Below are positions 20,357 through 29,567 of a DNA stretch of 64,000 bases, piece by piece. The stretch is from Xanthomonas arboricola (GTDB lineage Bacteria; Pseudomonadota; Gammaproteobacteria; Xanthomonadales; Xanthomonadaceae): contig NZ_MIGY01000001.1 in the NCBI RefSeq assembly GCF_002940665.1, positions 806,001 to 870,000 of the forward strand, given 5' to 3'. The notes under the pieces were generated by a model. The model made no database searches. It was not told the DNA's origin and saw nothing but the letters and a program-made list of their open reading frames with translations. The translations under genes were made by a program, and so were the position numbers. The stretch's first letter is position 1. The number at the start of each line of letters is the position of its first letter.

Positions 20357-23300
20357 GTGATCTCATCTGTCGTCTTGCTGCATCCGCGTGACCTGTGGCT
20401 TCGGCTGGCGGTTGCCCTGGGCTGCGCTGCGCCGCTGTCGGCGAGCGCGGCGACCGGGTTTTCGAGTTCGTTCGAAGCTGGTCAGCCGTTACCGGTAGGC
20501 GCCGCTGCAGGCGATGTGCAGATTGCCATCGGCACCGGTCCGGCCGCGCCCTATGCGGCCAAGCCGCGCACCGGCTACAGCGGTGCACATGCGCTGCGGT
20601 ATGACAGTCGTGCTGCGGGGGGGCGGCGCACCCTGTTTACCGCAGATGTCCGGATCGGTGCCGATACGACGCTGTCATGGCTGGTATTGCCGGAGAGCGT
20701 GGGCAGCGAGCATGCGGCCTCGACCTATGTATCCCTGGATCTGCTGCTGGACGACGGCACGCGCGTGTCTGCCAGCCCCGCGCGGGATCAACACGGCGTC
20801 GCGCTCGGCGCGCGCGCGCAGGGCGAGTCGAAGACGCTGTATCCGCAGCAATGGGCGCGCAAGGCGGTGCGGCTGGGCGAGGTGCCCGGTCTGCGTGGGC
20901 GCCATGTGCGTGCGATCGAGCTGGACGTTGCGCCGCCCGCAGGCGCGGCCAGTACCGGTTGGATCGACGATATCGCGCTTGCCGATGTACCGCTGACGCC
21001 GGCAACGCATCCGTCGGATTGGGTGCTGACCACGCGCGGCACGCAATCCAATGGCACCTTCTCGCGCGGCAATAATTTTCCTGCAACGGCCGTGCCGCAT
21101 GGCTTCAACTTCTGGACGCCGGTGACCGATGCGGGCACGCTGACCTGGCTGTATCGCTGGAACGAACATAACGACACGGACAATCGCCCGCGCCTGCAGG
21201 CGTTGTCGCTCAGCCACCAGCCCAGCCCGTGGATGGGCGACCGCCAGACCTTTCAGGTGATGCCGTCGCTGGCCGCCGGCGTGCCGCCAGCCGATCGCAA
21301 ACAGCGTGCGCTGGCGTTTTCGCATGCCAACGAAACTGCGCGCCCCTATCGCTACGCGGTGCAGTTGGACAACGGGATCCACGCCGAGATCGCACCGACC
21401 GACCATGCCGCGCTGTTCCGCTTTCGCTTCCCGGCGCAGGGCGATGCCAATCTGGTGTTCGACAACGTGGACGCGCGCGGCGGGCTGCGCCTGGATGCGG
21501 CAACGCAGACGCTCTGCGGCTACACCGACGTGCGTAGCGGGCTATCGACCGGGGCCACGCGCATGTATGTCTATGCCAGCTTCGACACGCCGTGGAAAAC
21601 CAGCGGCCTGAGCGACACCGGCCGGCCCACCGGCTGGATCAAGTTCGATGCAGGCAGCAGCCGGCAGGTGCAGATGCGTATTGCCACTTCGCTGATCTCG
21701 CTCGATCAGGCCAGGCACAACCTGGCACTGGAAATCGCGCCCCAGGCAACGTTCGAGCAGGTCGCCGCGCGGGCGCAGCAGGCCTGGGATGCGTTGCTGG
21801 GGCGCCTGGACGTGCCCGACGCCACGGCCGATCAGAAGACCACGCTGTATTCCAACCTGTACCGACTACACCTGTATCCCAACTCCGGGCATGAGAATGT
21901 CGGCAGCGCCGGCGCACCGGACTGGCGTTACGCCAGCCAGAGCAGCTGGTCGGACGACAACATCGATGGCAGCGCGGTGCGCAGCTTTGCGCCCATCCGC
22001 GATGGCCGGGTCTACGTCAATAACGGATTGTGGGACACCTTTCGCACTGCGTGGCCGGCGTACGCCTTGTTCGCGCCCGACGATGCCGGTGCGCTGGTGC
22101 AGGGCTTTCTGGAGCAGTCGCGCGCGGGCGGCTGGGTGGCGCGCTGGTCGTCGCCCGGCTATGCCGATCTGATGGTCGGCACCAGTTCCGACGTGGCCTT
22201 CGCCGATGCCTGGCTCAAGGGCGTGCAGGGCTTCGATCCGGTCGAGGCGTATGTTGCCGCACGCAAGAACGCCACCGTGGTGGCGCCCGACAGGCATGTC
22301 GGCCGCAAGGGCATGACGCGTTCGACCTTTCGCGGTTACGCCGATACCGACACGCACGAAGGCATGTCGTGGTCGATGGAAGGCGCGCTCAACGACTTCG
22401 GTATCGCCAACATGGCCGATGCGCTGGCCACGCAGGCGAAAACAGCCGCGGCGCGCGAGCGTTACGCGACCGAGGCTTTGTATTTTCGTCACCGCGCGGC
22501 GGGCTATTCGGCACTGTTCGATCCGGCGATCGGGTTCTTCCAGGGCCGTACACCGGACGGCACCTGGCGCGTGGACGCGGCACGGTACGATCCGCGCGTC
22601 TGGGGCCACGATTACACCGAATCCAGCGGCTGGACGTTTGCGTTCACCGCACCGCACGATGGGCAAGGCCTGGCCGCGCTGTATGGAGGGCGCGCGGGCC
22701 TGGCAGCCAAACTGGATACGTTCTTCGCTACCCCCGAGACCGCCGAGGCCAGCTTCGCCGGCTCTTACGGCACCACCATTCACGAGATGACCGAAGCGCG
22801 CGACGTGCGCATGGGCATGTATGCGCACAGCAACCAGACCGCGCACCACATTCCGTGGATGTATCTGTACGCCGGGCAGCCATGGAAGACGCAACGCCTG
22901 ACCCGCGAGATCCTGGCGCGCCTGTACCTGGGCAGCGAGATCGGCCAGGGCTATCCCGGCGATGAGGACAACGGCGAAATGTCGGCGTGGTATCTGTTCG
23001 CAGCAATGGGGTTGTATCCGTTGCGCATGGGCACGCCGGACTATGTGATCGGCTCGCCGCTGTTCAAGCATGCCAGCGTGCGTCTACCCGGTGGCGGGAC
23101 GCTGACGGTCAACGCGCCACAGAATTCGCCGCAGAACGTATACGTGCAATCGCTCAGGCTCAACGGCAAGCCCTGGCGCAAGACCTGGTTGCCGCATGCA
23201 GACATCGCCAAGGGTGCGACGCTGGACTTCGTGATGGGGCCGGTACCCTCGCGCTGGGGCACCGGGCCGGACGATGCGCCGCCGTCGCTGACTCCTGCGG

Positions 23301-23719
23301 GGGAACGCCCTGCCCCATTGCGCGATGTACTCGGAGACACGGCGCGCATCACGCCGGCCGATGGTGGCGATGTCGCCGCACTGCATGACGACGATGCGGG
23401 GACGGTCGCTTCAGTCGCACCGGCATCGGCGCTGACGTTCAGCGGCATGGCGCGCGGCACGCCGATCCTCTACACCCTGACCAGCGGCAATGCGGCGATT
23501 GCGACAAGTGGATGGACCTTGGAAGCGCGTGCGGCCGGTGGTGCGTGGAAGGTCGTCGATCAGCGCCATGAGGAAACGTTTGACTGGCCGTTGCAGACGC
23601 GGCCGTTTCGCATTGCCTCCCCTGGTGCGTATGCGGAGTATCGGTTGCGATTCAGCGCGCCTGCCAAACTGCAGCTGGCGGAGATCGAATTGTTGGCGGC
23701 GGAGCCTGCGGTGCGTTGA
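20357..23719 (+). CDS. Secreted GH92 family alpha-mannosidase
   Basis: The protein is about 1120 residues. A signal peptide (about residues 1-33, ending SASAATG) leads into the GH92 N-terminal sandwich and (alpha/alpha)6 catalytic domain. The block VYVNNGLWDTFRTAWPAYAL and the catalytic motif GDEDNGEMSAWYLF (about 868-881) are signatures of calcium-dependent exo-alpha-mannosidases. A C-terminal extension of some 150 residues (from about 980) may be a discoidin-like carbohydrate-binding domain. The GTG at 20357 was chosen because AAGGAGA precedes it at the right distance and a clean signal peptide follows. An upstream GTG would add an unlikely Arg-rich leader. Likely substrate is mannose-capped glycans of a plant host or of glycoproteins. 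Confidence 0.92.
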   Translation: MISSVVLLHPRDLWLRLAVALGCAAPLSASAATGFSSSFEAGQPLPVGAAAGDVQIAIGTGPAAPYAAKPRTGYSGAHALRYDSRAAGGRRTLFTADVRIGADTTLSWLVLPESVGSEHAASTYVSLDLLLDDGTRVSASPARDQHGVALGARAQGESKTLYPQQWARKAVRLGEVPGLRGRHVRAIELDVAPPAGAASTGWIDDIALADVPLTPATHPSDWVLTTRGTQSNGTFSRGNNFPATAVPHGFNFWTPVTDAGTLTWLYRWNEHNDTDNRPRLQALSLSHQPSPWMGDRQTFQVMPSLAAGVPPADRKQRALAFSHANETARPYRYAVQLDNGIHAEIAPTDHAALFRFRFPAQGDANLVFDNVDARGGLRLDAATQTLCGYTDVRSGLSTGATRMYVYASFDTPWKTSGLSDTGRPTGWIKFDAGSSRQVQMRIATSLISLDQARHNLALEIAPQATFEQVAARAQQAWDALLGRLDVPDATADQKTTLYSNLYRLHLYPNSGHENVGSAGAPDWRYASQSSWSDDNIDGSAVRSFAPIRDGRVYVNNGLWDTFRTAWPAYALFAPDDAGALVQGFLEQSRAGGWVARWSSPGYADLMVGTSSDVAFADAWLKGVQGFDPVEAYVAARKNATVVAPDRHVGRKGMTRSTFRGYADTDTHEGMSWSMEGALNDFGIANMADALATQAKTAAARERYATEALYFRHRAAGYSALFDPAIGFFQGRTPDGTWRVDAARYDPRVWGHDYTESSGWTFAFTAPHDGQGLAALYGGRAGLAAKLDTFFATPETAEASFAGSYGTTIHEMTEARDVRMGMYAHSNQTAHHIPWMYLYAGQPWKTQRLTREILARLYLGSEIGQGYPGDEDNGEMSAWYLFAAMGLYPLRMGTPDYVIGSPLFKHASVRLPGGGTLTVNAPQNSPQNVYVQSLRLNGKPWRKTWLPHADIAKGATLDFVMGPVPSRWGTGPDDAPPSLTPAGERPAPLRDVLGDTARITPADGGDVAALHDDDAGTVASVAPASALTFSGMARGTPILYTLTSGNAAIATSGWTLEARAAGGAWKVVDQRHEETFDWPLQTRPFRIASPGAYAEYRLRFSAPAKLQLAEIELLAAEPAVR

Positions 23720-24039
23720 AGCGGAGGTCTCGCATCGCTGATGGCGCTGCTTGTCTGGAGGCAGGTGACTGCAGGATGCAGGCACTGGCTCACGCAATCG
23801 GTGGATTCGCGACTGCTGCCGGAGTAGGGTTTCACTGCAACGTCAGCAGCGCTGGTAAGCCGTACCCTCACCCCACCCCCGGCCCGCGCTTGCGGCGCGG
23901 GCGCTTCAAGGCACGCGCGCCAGTGGCGCGCAAGCAGTGCCTTGTCGCCCCGGGGGGAGAAGGGCTTTGGCGCGGCGCGTCTGGTGCCGCTGGCGGGCAG
24001 GGTTTCGGGGGTTTGCCGGTGGCAGAATCTCAACCGCTA
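23720..24039. other. Convergent intergenic region GH92 / maeB with hairpin element
   Basis: There is no gene in this 320-bp gap. It holds a compact run of hairpins: GCCCGCGC/GCGCGGGC at 23882-23902 and GCGCGCC-AGT-GGCGCGC at 23915-23931, the latter inside a GGCAC/GTGCC outer stem. These are flanked by a CTCACCCCACC arm and a GGGGGGAGAAGGG arm. This looks like a genus-type intergenic repeat element and may serve as a bidirectional terminator. Confidence 0.65.
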
Positions 24040-26340
24040 TTATTTTTCGCTGGCGCCCTTCTCGGCATCGCGCTGCCGGCGGATCTGCGCATCCACCGCG
24101 GCGATCGCGGTCATGTTCATCACCCTGCGCGAGGTGGCGCTGGTGGTGAGGATATGCACCGGCTTGGAGATGCCCATCAGGATCGGGCCGATCGCCACGC
24201 CGTCGGTGAACACGCGCACTAAGTTGTAGGCGATGTTGGCGGCCTCCAGGTTCGGCAGCACGAACAGGTTGGCGCGGCCCTTGAGCGTGCTGTTGGGCAT
24301 GATCTGCTTGCGCAGCGCCTCGTCCCAGGCGGTGTCGCCCTGCATCTCGCCGTCGATGTTGAGCTCGGGCTTGCGCTTGAGCAGGGCCTCGCGCACCTGG
24401 CGCATCTTCAGCGCATCGCGCGAGTCGTGGCTGCCGAAGTTGGAGTGCGACAGCAGCGCGATGTTGGGCTCGATGCCGAACAGCTTGAGGCGATACGCGG
24501 CCTGCAGCGTCGCTTCGACCACCTGCTCCACGGTCGGGTCTTCCTGCACATGCGTGTCCAGGAAGAAGAACACGCCCAGCTGGTTGATCACGCCGGTCAT
24601 CGCCGAGGTGGAGCTCACCCGCGGTTCCAGCGGAATCACGCTGCGTGCGTAGCCCAGCTTCTTGTGGAAGCGGCCGACCACACCGGACAGCATCGCATCG
24701 GCTTCGCCACGCGCCACCATCACCGCCGCGATCAGGGTCGGACGCGAGCGCATCAGCTCCTTGGCGGCGGTGTCGGTCACGCCGCGACGCTCGGTGAGCG
24801 CGTGGTAGTACTGCCAGTATTCGTTGAAGCGGGGATCGTCGAGGATATTGGTGATCTCGAAGTCCACACCGGCGGTCAGGCGCAGACCCATGCGCTCGAT
24901 GCGCGCCTCGATGACATCCGGGCGGCCGATCAGGATCGGGAACGCCAGGCCTTCGTCGACCACGTTCTGCACCGCGCGCAGCACCACTTCCTCTTCGCCC
25001 TCGGCATACACCACGCGCTGCTTGTCGGCGCGCGCGCGGTCGTAGACCGGCTTCATCATCAGGCTGGTGCGGTAGACGAACTGGCCGAGCTTGTCGCGAT
25101 AGGCCTCCATGTCGGTGATCGGGCGCGTGGCCACGCCCGAATCCATCGCCGCCTGCGCGACGGCGGACGACAGCTCCACCAGCAGGCGCGGGTCCAGCGG
25201 ACGCGGAATCAGGTATTCCGGGCCGAAACTCGGGGTTTCGCCGCCGTAGGCCGCGCCCAGGTCGGAGGCCTCGCGCCGCGCCATCGCCGCGATCGCCTTG
25301 ACGCAGGCGATCTTCATGTCTTCGTTGATGCCGGTGGCGCCCACGTCCAGCGCGCCGCGGAACAGATACGGGAAGCACAGCACGTTGTTGATCTGGTTCG
25401 GGTAGTCCGAACGGCCGGTGCCGATGATGCAATCCGGACGCACCGCCTTGGCCGCTTCCGGGGTGATTTCCGGGTTGGGATTGGCCAGCGCGAAGATCAC
25501 CGGCTGGCGCGCCATGCTGGCGACCATCTCCGGCTTGAGGATGCCGGCCGCCGACAGGCCCAGGAAGATGTCCGCCCCCTCGACGATCTCGGCCAGGGTG
25601 CGCTTGTCGGTATCGCGCGCGTAGCGCTGCTTGTCCGGGTCCAGGTCGGTACGGCCGGTGTGGATCACCCCATCGCGGTCCAGCGCCAGGATGTTCTCCG
25701 GCTTCAGGCCCAGCGAGACCAGCATGTTGACGCAGGAGATGCCGGCCGCGCCCATACCGGTGGTGGCCAGCTTGACCTCTTCGATCTTCTTGCCGGTGAC
25801 CACCAGCGCGTTGAGCACCGCGGCGCCGACGATGATCGCGGTGCCGTGCTGGTCGTCATGGAACACCGGGATGTTCATGCGCTCGCGCAGCTTGCGCTCG
25901 ACGATGAAGCACTCCGGCGCCTTGATGTCTTCCAGATTGATGCCGCCGAAGGTCGGCTCCAGGCTGGCGATGATATCGACCAGCTTGTCCGGGTCGTTCT
26001 CGTTGATCTCGATGTCGAACACGTCGATGCCGGCGAACTTCTGGAACAGCACGCCCTTGCCTTCCATCACCGGCTTGGAGGCCAGCGGGCCGATGTTGCC
26101 TAGGCCCAGCACCGCGGTGCCATTGGTGATCACCGCCACCAGATTGCCGCGCGCGGTGAGCTCGCTGGCCTGGGTGGGTTCCTCGACGATCGCCTCGCAC
26201 GCGAAAGCCACGCCCGGCGAATACGCCAGCGACAGATCGCGCTGGGTCAGCATCGGCTTGGTCGCGGTGACCTTGATCTTGCCGGCCGGCTGCTGGCGGT
26301 GGTAGTCGAGGGCGGCCTGTTTGAAGTCGTCGTTGGACAT
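24040..26340 (-). CDS. maeB: NADP-dependent malic enzyme (malic enzyme-phosphotransacetylase fusion)
   Basis: The 766-residue protein has a malic enzyme domain in the first 430 residues. Its catalytic segments include [41 protein letters not shown] and the nucleotide-binding [13 protein letters not shown] phosphate acetyl/butyryltransferase-like domain fills the rest ([20 protein letters not shown]). In this architecture the second domain is usually regulatory, binding acetyl-CoA, and not catalytic. It decarboxylates malate to pyruvate and makes NADPH. The ATG at 26340 begins the family N-terminus. The dctA gene lies upstream in the same direction, so uptake and use of C4-dicarboxylates are side by side, although a terminator separates them. 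Confidence 0.96.
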   Translation of the reverse strand: MSNDDFKQAALDYHRQQPAGKIKVTATKPMLTQRDLSLAYSPGVAFACEAIVEEPTQASELTARGNLVAVITNGTAVLGLGNIGPLASKPVMEGKGVLFQKFAGIDVFDIEINENDPDKLVDIIASLEPTFGGINLEDIKAPECFIVERKLRERMNIPVFHDDQHGTAIIVGAAVLNALVVTGKKIEEVKLATTGMGAAGISCVNMLVSLGLKPENILALDRDGVIHTGRTDLDPDKQRYARDTDKRTLAEIVEGADIFLGLSAAGILKPEMVASMARQPVIFALANPNPEITPEAAKAVRPDCIIGTGRSDYPNQINNVLCFPYLFRGALDVGATGINEDMKIACVKAIAAMARREASDLGAAYGGETPSFGPEYLIPRPLDPRLLVELSSAVAQAAMDSGVATRPITDMEAYRDKLGQFVYRTSLMMKPVYDRARADKQRVVYAEGEEEVVLRAVQNVVDEGLAFPILIGRPDVIEARIERMGLRLTAGVDFEITNILDDPRFNEYWQYYHALTERRGVTDTAAKELMRSRPTLIAAVMVARGEADAMLSGVVGRFHKKLGYARSVIPLEPRVSSTSAMTGVINQLGVFFFLDTHVQEDPTVEQVVEATLQAAYRLKLFGIEPNIALLSHSNFGSHDSRDALKMRQVREALLKRKPELNIDGEMQGDTAWDEALRKQIMPNSTLKGRANLFVLPNLEAANIAYNLVRVFTDGVAIGPILMGISKPVHILTTSATSRRVMNMTAIAAVDAQIRRQRDAEKGASEK

Positions 26341-26485
26341 CGGCTGTGTGGGTCTCGAAGGCGCAGGAGGTCTGAATTCTACCCTCCTGCCTGAACAAGG
26401 GCCTGTCGCGCAGCTGTCGGCGCGGCAGGAAGATCGCATGCTGCAACGCGTCGTGCGCCGCGGCCAGTTTTGGCTAGAAGCGAAA

Positions 26486-26530
26486 ACGGCCCTGTACCCC
26501 GCCGGCAACGCCGACGGAATACAGGGCCGT
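26486..26530 (-). terminator. Rho-independent terminator after dctA
   Basis: A perfect 11-bp stem (ACGGCCCTGTA with TACAGGGCCGT) has a 23-base inner part that can itself pair, and is followed on the minus strand by TTTT. It lies just past the dctA stop codon. Confidence 0.88.
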
Positions 26531-26538
26531 AGGAAGCA

Positions 26539-27885
26539 TCAGCGTGCGCTGATCGGGGCGACGACGTCGGTCGAGGCCACCGGCGCCTGCAGCGGCGGCG
26601 AGCCGCCATCCAGCACCAGCTTGAGCTGATCGCGGTCCAGCGCATTTTCCCAGCGCGACACCACCACGGTGGCCACCGCGTTGCCGATGAAGTTGGTCAG
26701 CGAGCGGCACTCGCTCATGAAGCGGTCCACGCCCAGGATCAGCGCCATGCCGGCCACCGGCACGTCCGGCACCACCGACAGCGTGGCCGCCAGGGTGATG
26801 AAGCCGGCGCCGGTCACGCCGGCCGCGCCCTTGGAGCTGAGCATCGCCACCGCCAGCAGAGTGATCTGCTGGCCCAGGCTCAGGTCCACGTTGGTGGCCT
26901 GGGCGATGAACAATGCGGCCAGGGTCATGTAGATGTTGGTGCCATCCAGATTGAACGAGTAGCCGGTCGGCACCACCAGGCCCACCACCGACTTCTCGCA
27001 GCCGGCCTTTTCCATCTTCTCCATCAGCGACGGCAGCGCCGACTCCGACGACGAAGTGCCCAGTACCAGCAGCAACTCGGCCTTGAGATAGCGGATCAGC
27101 TTGAGTACCGAAAAGCCGCACAGACGGCAGACGATGCCCAGGATCACCAGCACGAAGAACAGCGAGGTCAGGTAAAACGAACCCACCAGCCAGGCCAGAT
27201 TGACCAGCGAGTCCACCCCGTACTTGCCGATGGTGAAGGCGATCGCACCGAACGCGCCGATCGGCGCGGCCTTCATCAGCATATGCACCAGGCGGAACAC
27301 CGGCGCGGTCAGCGCCTCCAGAAAGCTCAGCACCGGGCGGCCGCGTTCGCCGACCAGGGCCAGCGCGATCCCGAACAGCACCGCCACGAACAGCACCTGC
27401 AGGATGTTGCCATCGACGAACGCGCTGATCAGCGTGGCCGGGATGATGTCCATCAGGAAGCCGACCAGGCTCAGCTCGTGCGATTTCTGCACGTAGGTGT
27501 TGACCGCGCTCTGATCAAGCTCGGCCGGGTTGATGTTCATGCCGGCGCCGGGCTGCACCACGTGCGCCACGATCATGCCCACGATCAATGCCAGCGTGGA
27601 GAAGAATAGGAAGTAGGTCATCGACTTGGCGAAGACCCGGCCCACCGTCTTGAGGTGGGTCATGCCGGCGATGCCGGTGACGATGGTCAGGAAGATCACC
27701 GGGGCGATGATCATCTTCACCAGCTTGATGAAGGCATCGCCCAGCGGCTTGAGGCTTTCGGCAAACGCCGGCTCGAAGTGGCCCAGCAGGGCGCCCAGGA
27801 CGATCGCCACCACCACCTGGAAATACAGCTGACGGTAAAAGGGAACGGGCGCCGGCAAAGGGCCGGCAGGCTTGCTGATGTGCAT
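26539..27885 (-). CDS. dctA: C4-dicarboxylate transporter, DAACS family
   Basis: The 448-residue protein is an inner-membrane symporter for succinate, fumarate and malate. It has the family hallmarks: the serine-rich hairpin [18 protein letters not shown], the NLDGT motif in TM7 ([19 protein letters not shown]) and the [11 protein letters not shown] hairpin. The ATG at 27885 was chosen because GGAG precedes it seven bases upstream and the conserved first helix follows after 20 residues. It is divergent from an OprP-type porin across a 284-bp gap with a palindrome. It has its own strong terminator. Confidence 0.96.
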   Translation of the reverse strand: MHISKPAGPLPAPVPFYRQLYFQVVVAIVLGALLGHFEPAFAESLKPLGDAFIKLVKMIIAPVIFLTIVTGIAGMTHLKTVGRVFAKSMTYFLFFSTLALIVGMIVAHVVQPGAGMNINPAELDQSAVNTYVQKSHELSLVGFLMDIIPATLISAFVDGNILQVLFVAVLFGIALALVGERGRPVLSFLEALTAPVFRLVHMLMKAAPIGAFGAIAFTIGKYGVDSLVNLAWLVGSFYLTSLFFVLVILGIVCRLCGFSVLKLIRYLKAELLLVLGTSSSESALPSLMEKMEKAGCEKSVVGLVVPTGYSFNLDGTNIYMTLAALFIAQATNVDLSLGQQITLLAVAMLSSKGAAGVTGAGFITLAATLSVVPDVPVAGMALILGVDRFMSECRSLTNFIGNAVATVVVSRWENALDRDQLKLVLDGGSPPLQAPVASTDVVAPISAR

Positions 27886-28036
27886 GACGCCACTCCGAGG
27901 GAACATAGAGGGTGCCTGAGCGGTACCCGGTGCGGCATTCTGGCCGTACGTCACAGCTCGAGCCGATAGCCCATTGGTACTAACCACTGTCCCCGGGCTG
28001 AACGTCGCCTTACACTTCAGCCGCGCCACCCCCGGC

Positions 28037-28054
28037 CGTTAAATCCGTTTAACG
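28037..28054. promoter_or_regulatory. Perfect palindrome between dctA and the porin gene
   Basis: CGTTAAA-TCCG-TTTAACG is a perfect 7-bp dyad in the shared divergent region, AT-rich against its surroundings. It is a candidate operator controlling one or both genes. No factor can be assigned from sequence. Confidence 0.5.
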
Positions 28055-28169
28055 CAGACACCGATTCCCGTGTTGTTGGCCGTCCGGAACCTGCGCGCTT
28101 GCTGAAGCTGTTCAGTGCGACCGCCATGGCAGGACGCCCGGCCCCTTCTCATTGCCGAAGACCACACCT

Positions 28170-29342
28170 ATGCGCCTCAATCCGCTCGTTCTCGCGTTGG
28201 CCATCGCCGCCGCGCCCGCTGCCGCCAATGCGGCCACCTCGCTGGAAAACTGGCCCACCAAGTACACCTTCGGTGATGGCACCGAGCTCGGCCTGACCGG
28301 CAACTACGCCTACGACGACAACAACTTCTCCGGCGACGACCGCCTGGAAGACCGCACCGACTTCCGCCGCAAGGAATTCGGCGCCACCCTCAAGAAGAAG
28401 GGCGTCTACGACGCCATGGTGTATTTCGACTTCGAATCCAAGCTGTGGCTGGACGTGTTCTTCCGTGTCGAGACCAAGGCCCTGTTCGGTCAGGACTACG
28501 GTCGCGTGCGGCTGGGCTACATGAAGGTGCCGGTGGGTCTGGAAGCGGTACAGAGCTCGCGTGCGGGCAGTTTCATGGAACTGGGCCTGCCGATCCAGGC
28601 GGTGTTCCAGGGCCGCCGCACCGGCCTGGAATGGACGCTGGAGCGCCAGCAGTATCTGCTCCAGGCCGGCGCCTATGGCGGCAAGGATCTGCAGGGCGAC
28701 AACCCGGGCACCACCCAGGCCGTGCATGCTGCCTGGACCCCGTTCAAGGCCGAAGGCAATGTGCTGCATCTGGGCCTGGCCGGTTCGGTGGAAAACCCGC
28801 GCGGCTTCAGCGACGGCCGTGGCGTGTCGTTCAGCCCGCGCGTGCGCCTGCGTGCCCGCCCGGAAGCCGGCCTGACCGACGTGCGCCTGATCGACACCGG
28901 TACCATTCTCGATGTGGACCACGTGATCCGCGCCGGCGTGGAAGCGGTCTGGATCCACGGCCCGTTCTCGCTGCAGAGCGAAGCGCTGCGCGCCGAAGTG
29001 GCGCGTAACGACAACCTGCCGCATTACATCGCGCAGGGCCAGTACCTCTACGGCACCTGGACGCTGACCGGCGAGTCGCGCAGCTATGCCGGCGGCGTAC
29101 CGGGCAACATCAAGCCGGCGCACGACTACGGCGCGGTCGAGCTGACCGCCCGCTACAGCCGCCTGGATCTGGAAGACAACCGCGTCAGCGGCGGTCGCCA
29201 GCACGACACCACCATCGGCGCCAACTGGTACCTCACCAGCCACTTCAAGATGCAGGCCAACTACAGCTGGGTGGATGCCACGCGCAACGGCGTGCATGAA
29301 ACCCCGCACGTGATGGAACTGCGCGCGCAGGTACAGTTCTAG
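28170..29342 (+). CDS. Phosphate-selective porin O/P family outer-membrane protein
   Basis: The 390-residue protein has a signal peptide (residues 1-21, LALAIAAAPAAANA) followed by an OprO/OprP-type barrel. Family blocks are visible: RRKEFGATLKKKGVYDAMVY, RVRLGYMKVPVGLEAVQSS and a C-terminal ELRAQVQF strand ending in Phe. The ATG at 28170 is used instead of the upstream TTG because the signal peptide starts there. Despite the family name, its place next to dctA suggests an anion port for dicarboxylates and not phosphate. That is inference. Confidence 0.92.
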   Translation: MRLNPLVLALAIAAAPAAANAATSLENWPTKYTFGDGTELGLTGNYAYDDNNFSGDDRLEDRTDFRRKEFGATLKKKGVYDAMVYFDFESKLWLDVFFRVETKALFGQDYGRVRLGYMKVPVGLEAVQSSRAGSFMELGLPIQAVFQGRRTGLEWTLERQQYLLQAGAYGGKDLQGDNPGTTQAVHAAWTPFKAEGNVLHLGLAGSVENPRGFSDGRGVSFSPRVRLRARPEAGLTDVRLIDTGTILDVDHVIRAGVEAVWIHGPFSLQSEALRAEVARNDNLPHYIAQGQYLYGTWTLTGESRSYAGGVPGNIKPAHDYGAVELTARYSRLDLEDNRVSGGRQHDTTIGANWYLTSHFKMQANYSWVDATRNGVHETPHVMELRAQVQF

Positions 29343-29567
29343 GCGTTATCGCGCAGCGGTGACGCGGGACTCGTCGGCCGCGAGTTGGCGTCGGTTGACC
29401 GCTTCGACGCGTAACCCGGCAACGCACGCCAATGTGCGGGTCGCTGCGGCCGCATCCTTCAGGGGATGCGGCCGCAGTCGTTTTTGGGGGGCACCGTGGC
29501 GGCGAAGGGCGCAGGCCACCGCGCCGATGGCTGCACGATGCATCGGCACACCGCCATACTTGTCGCC

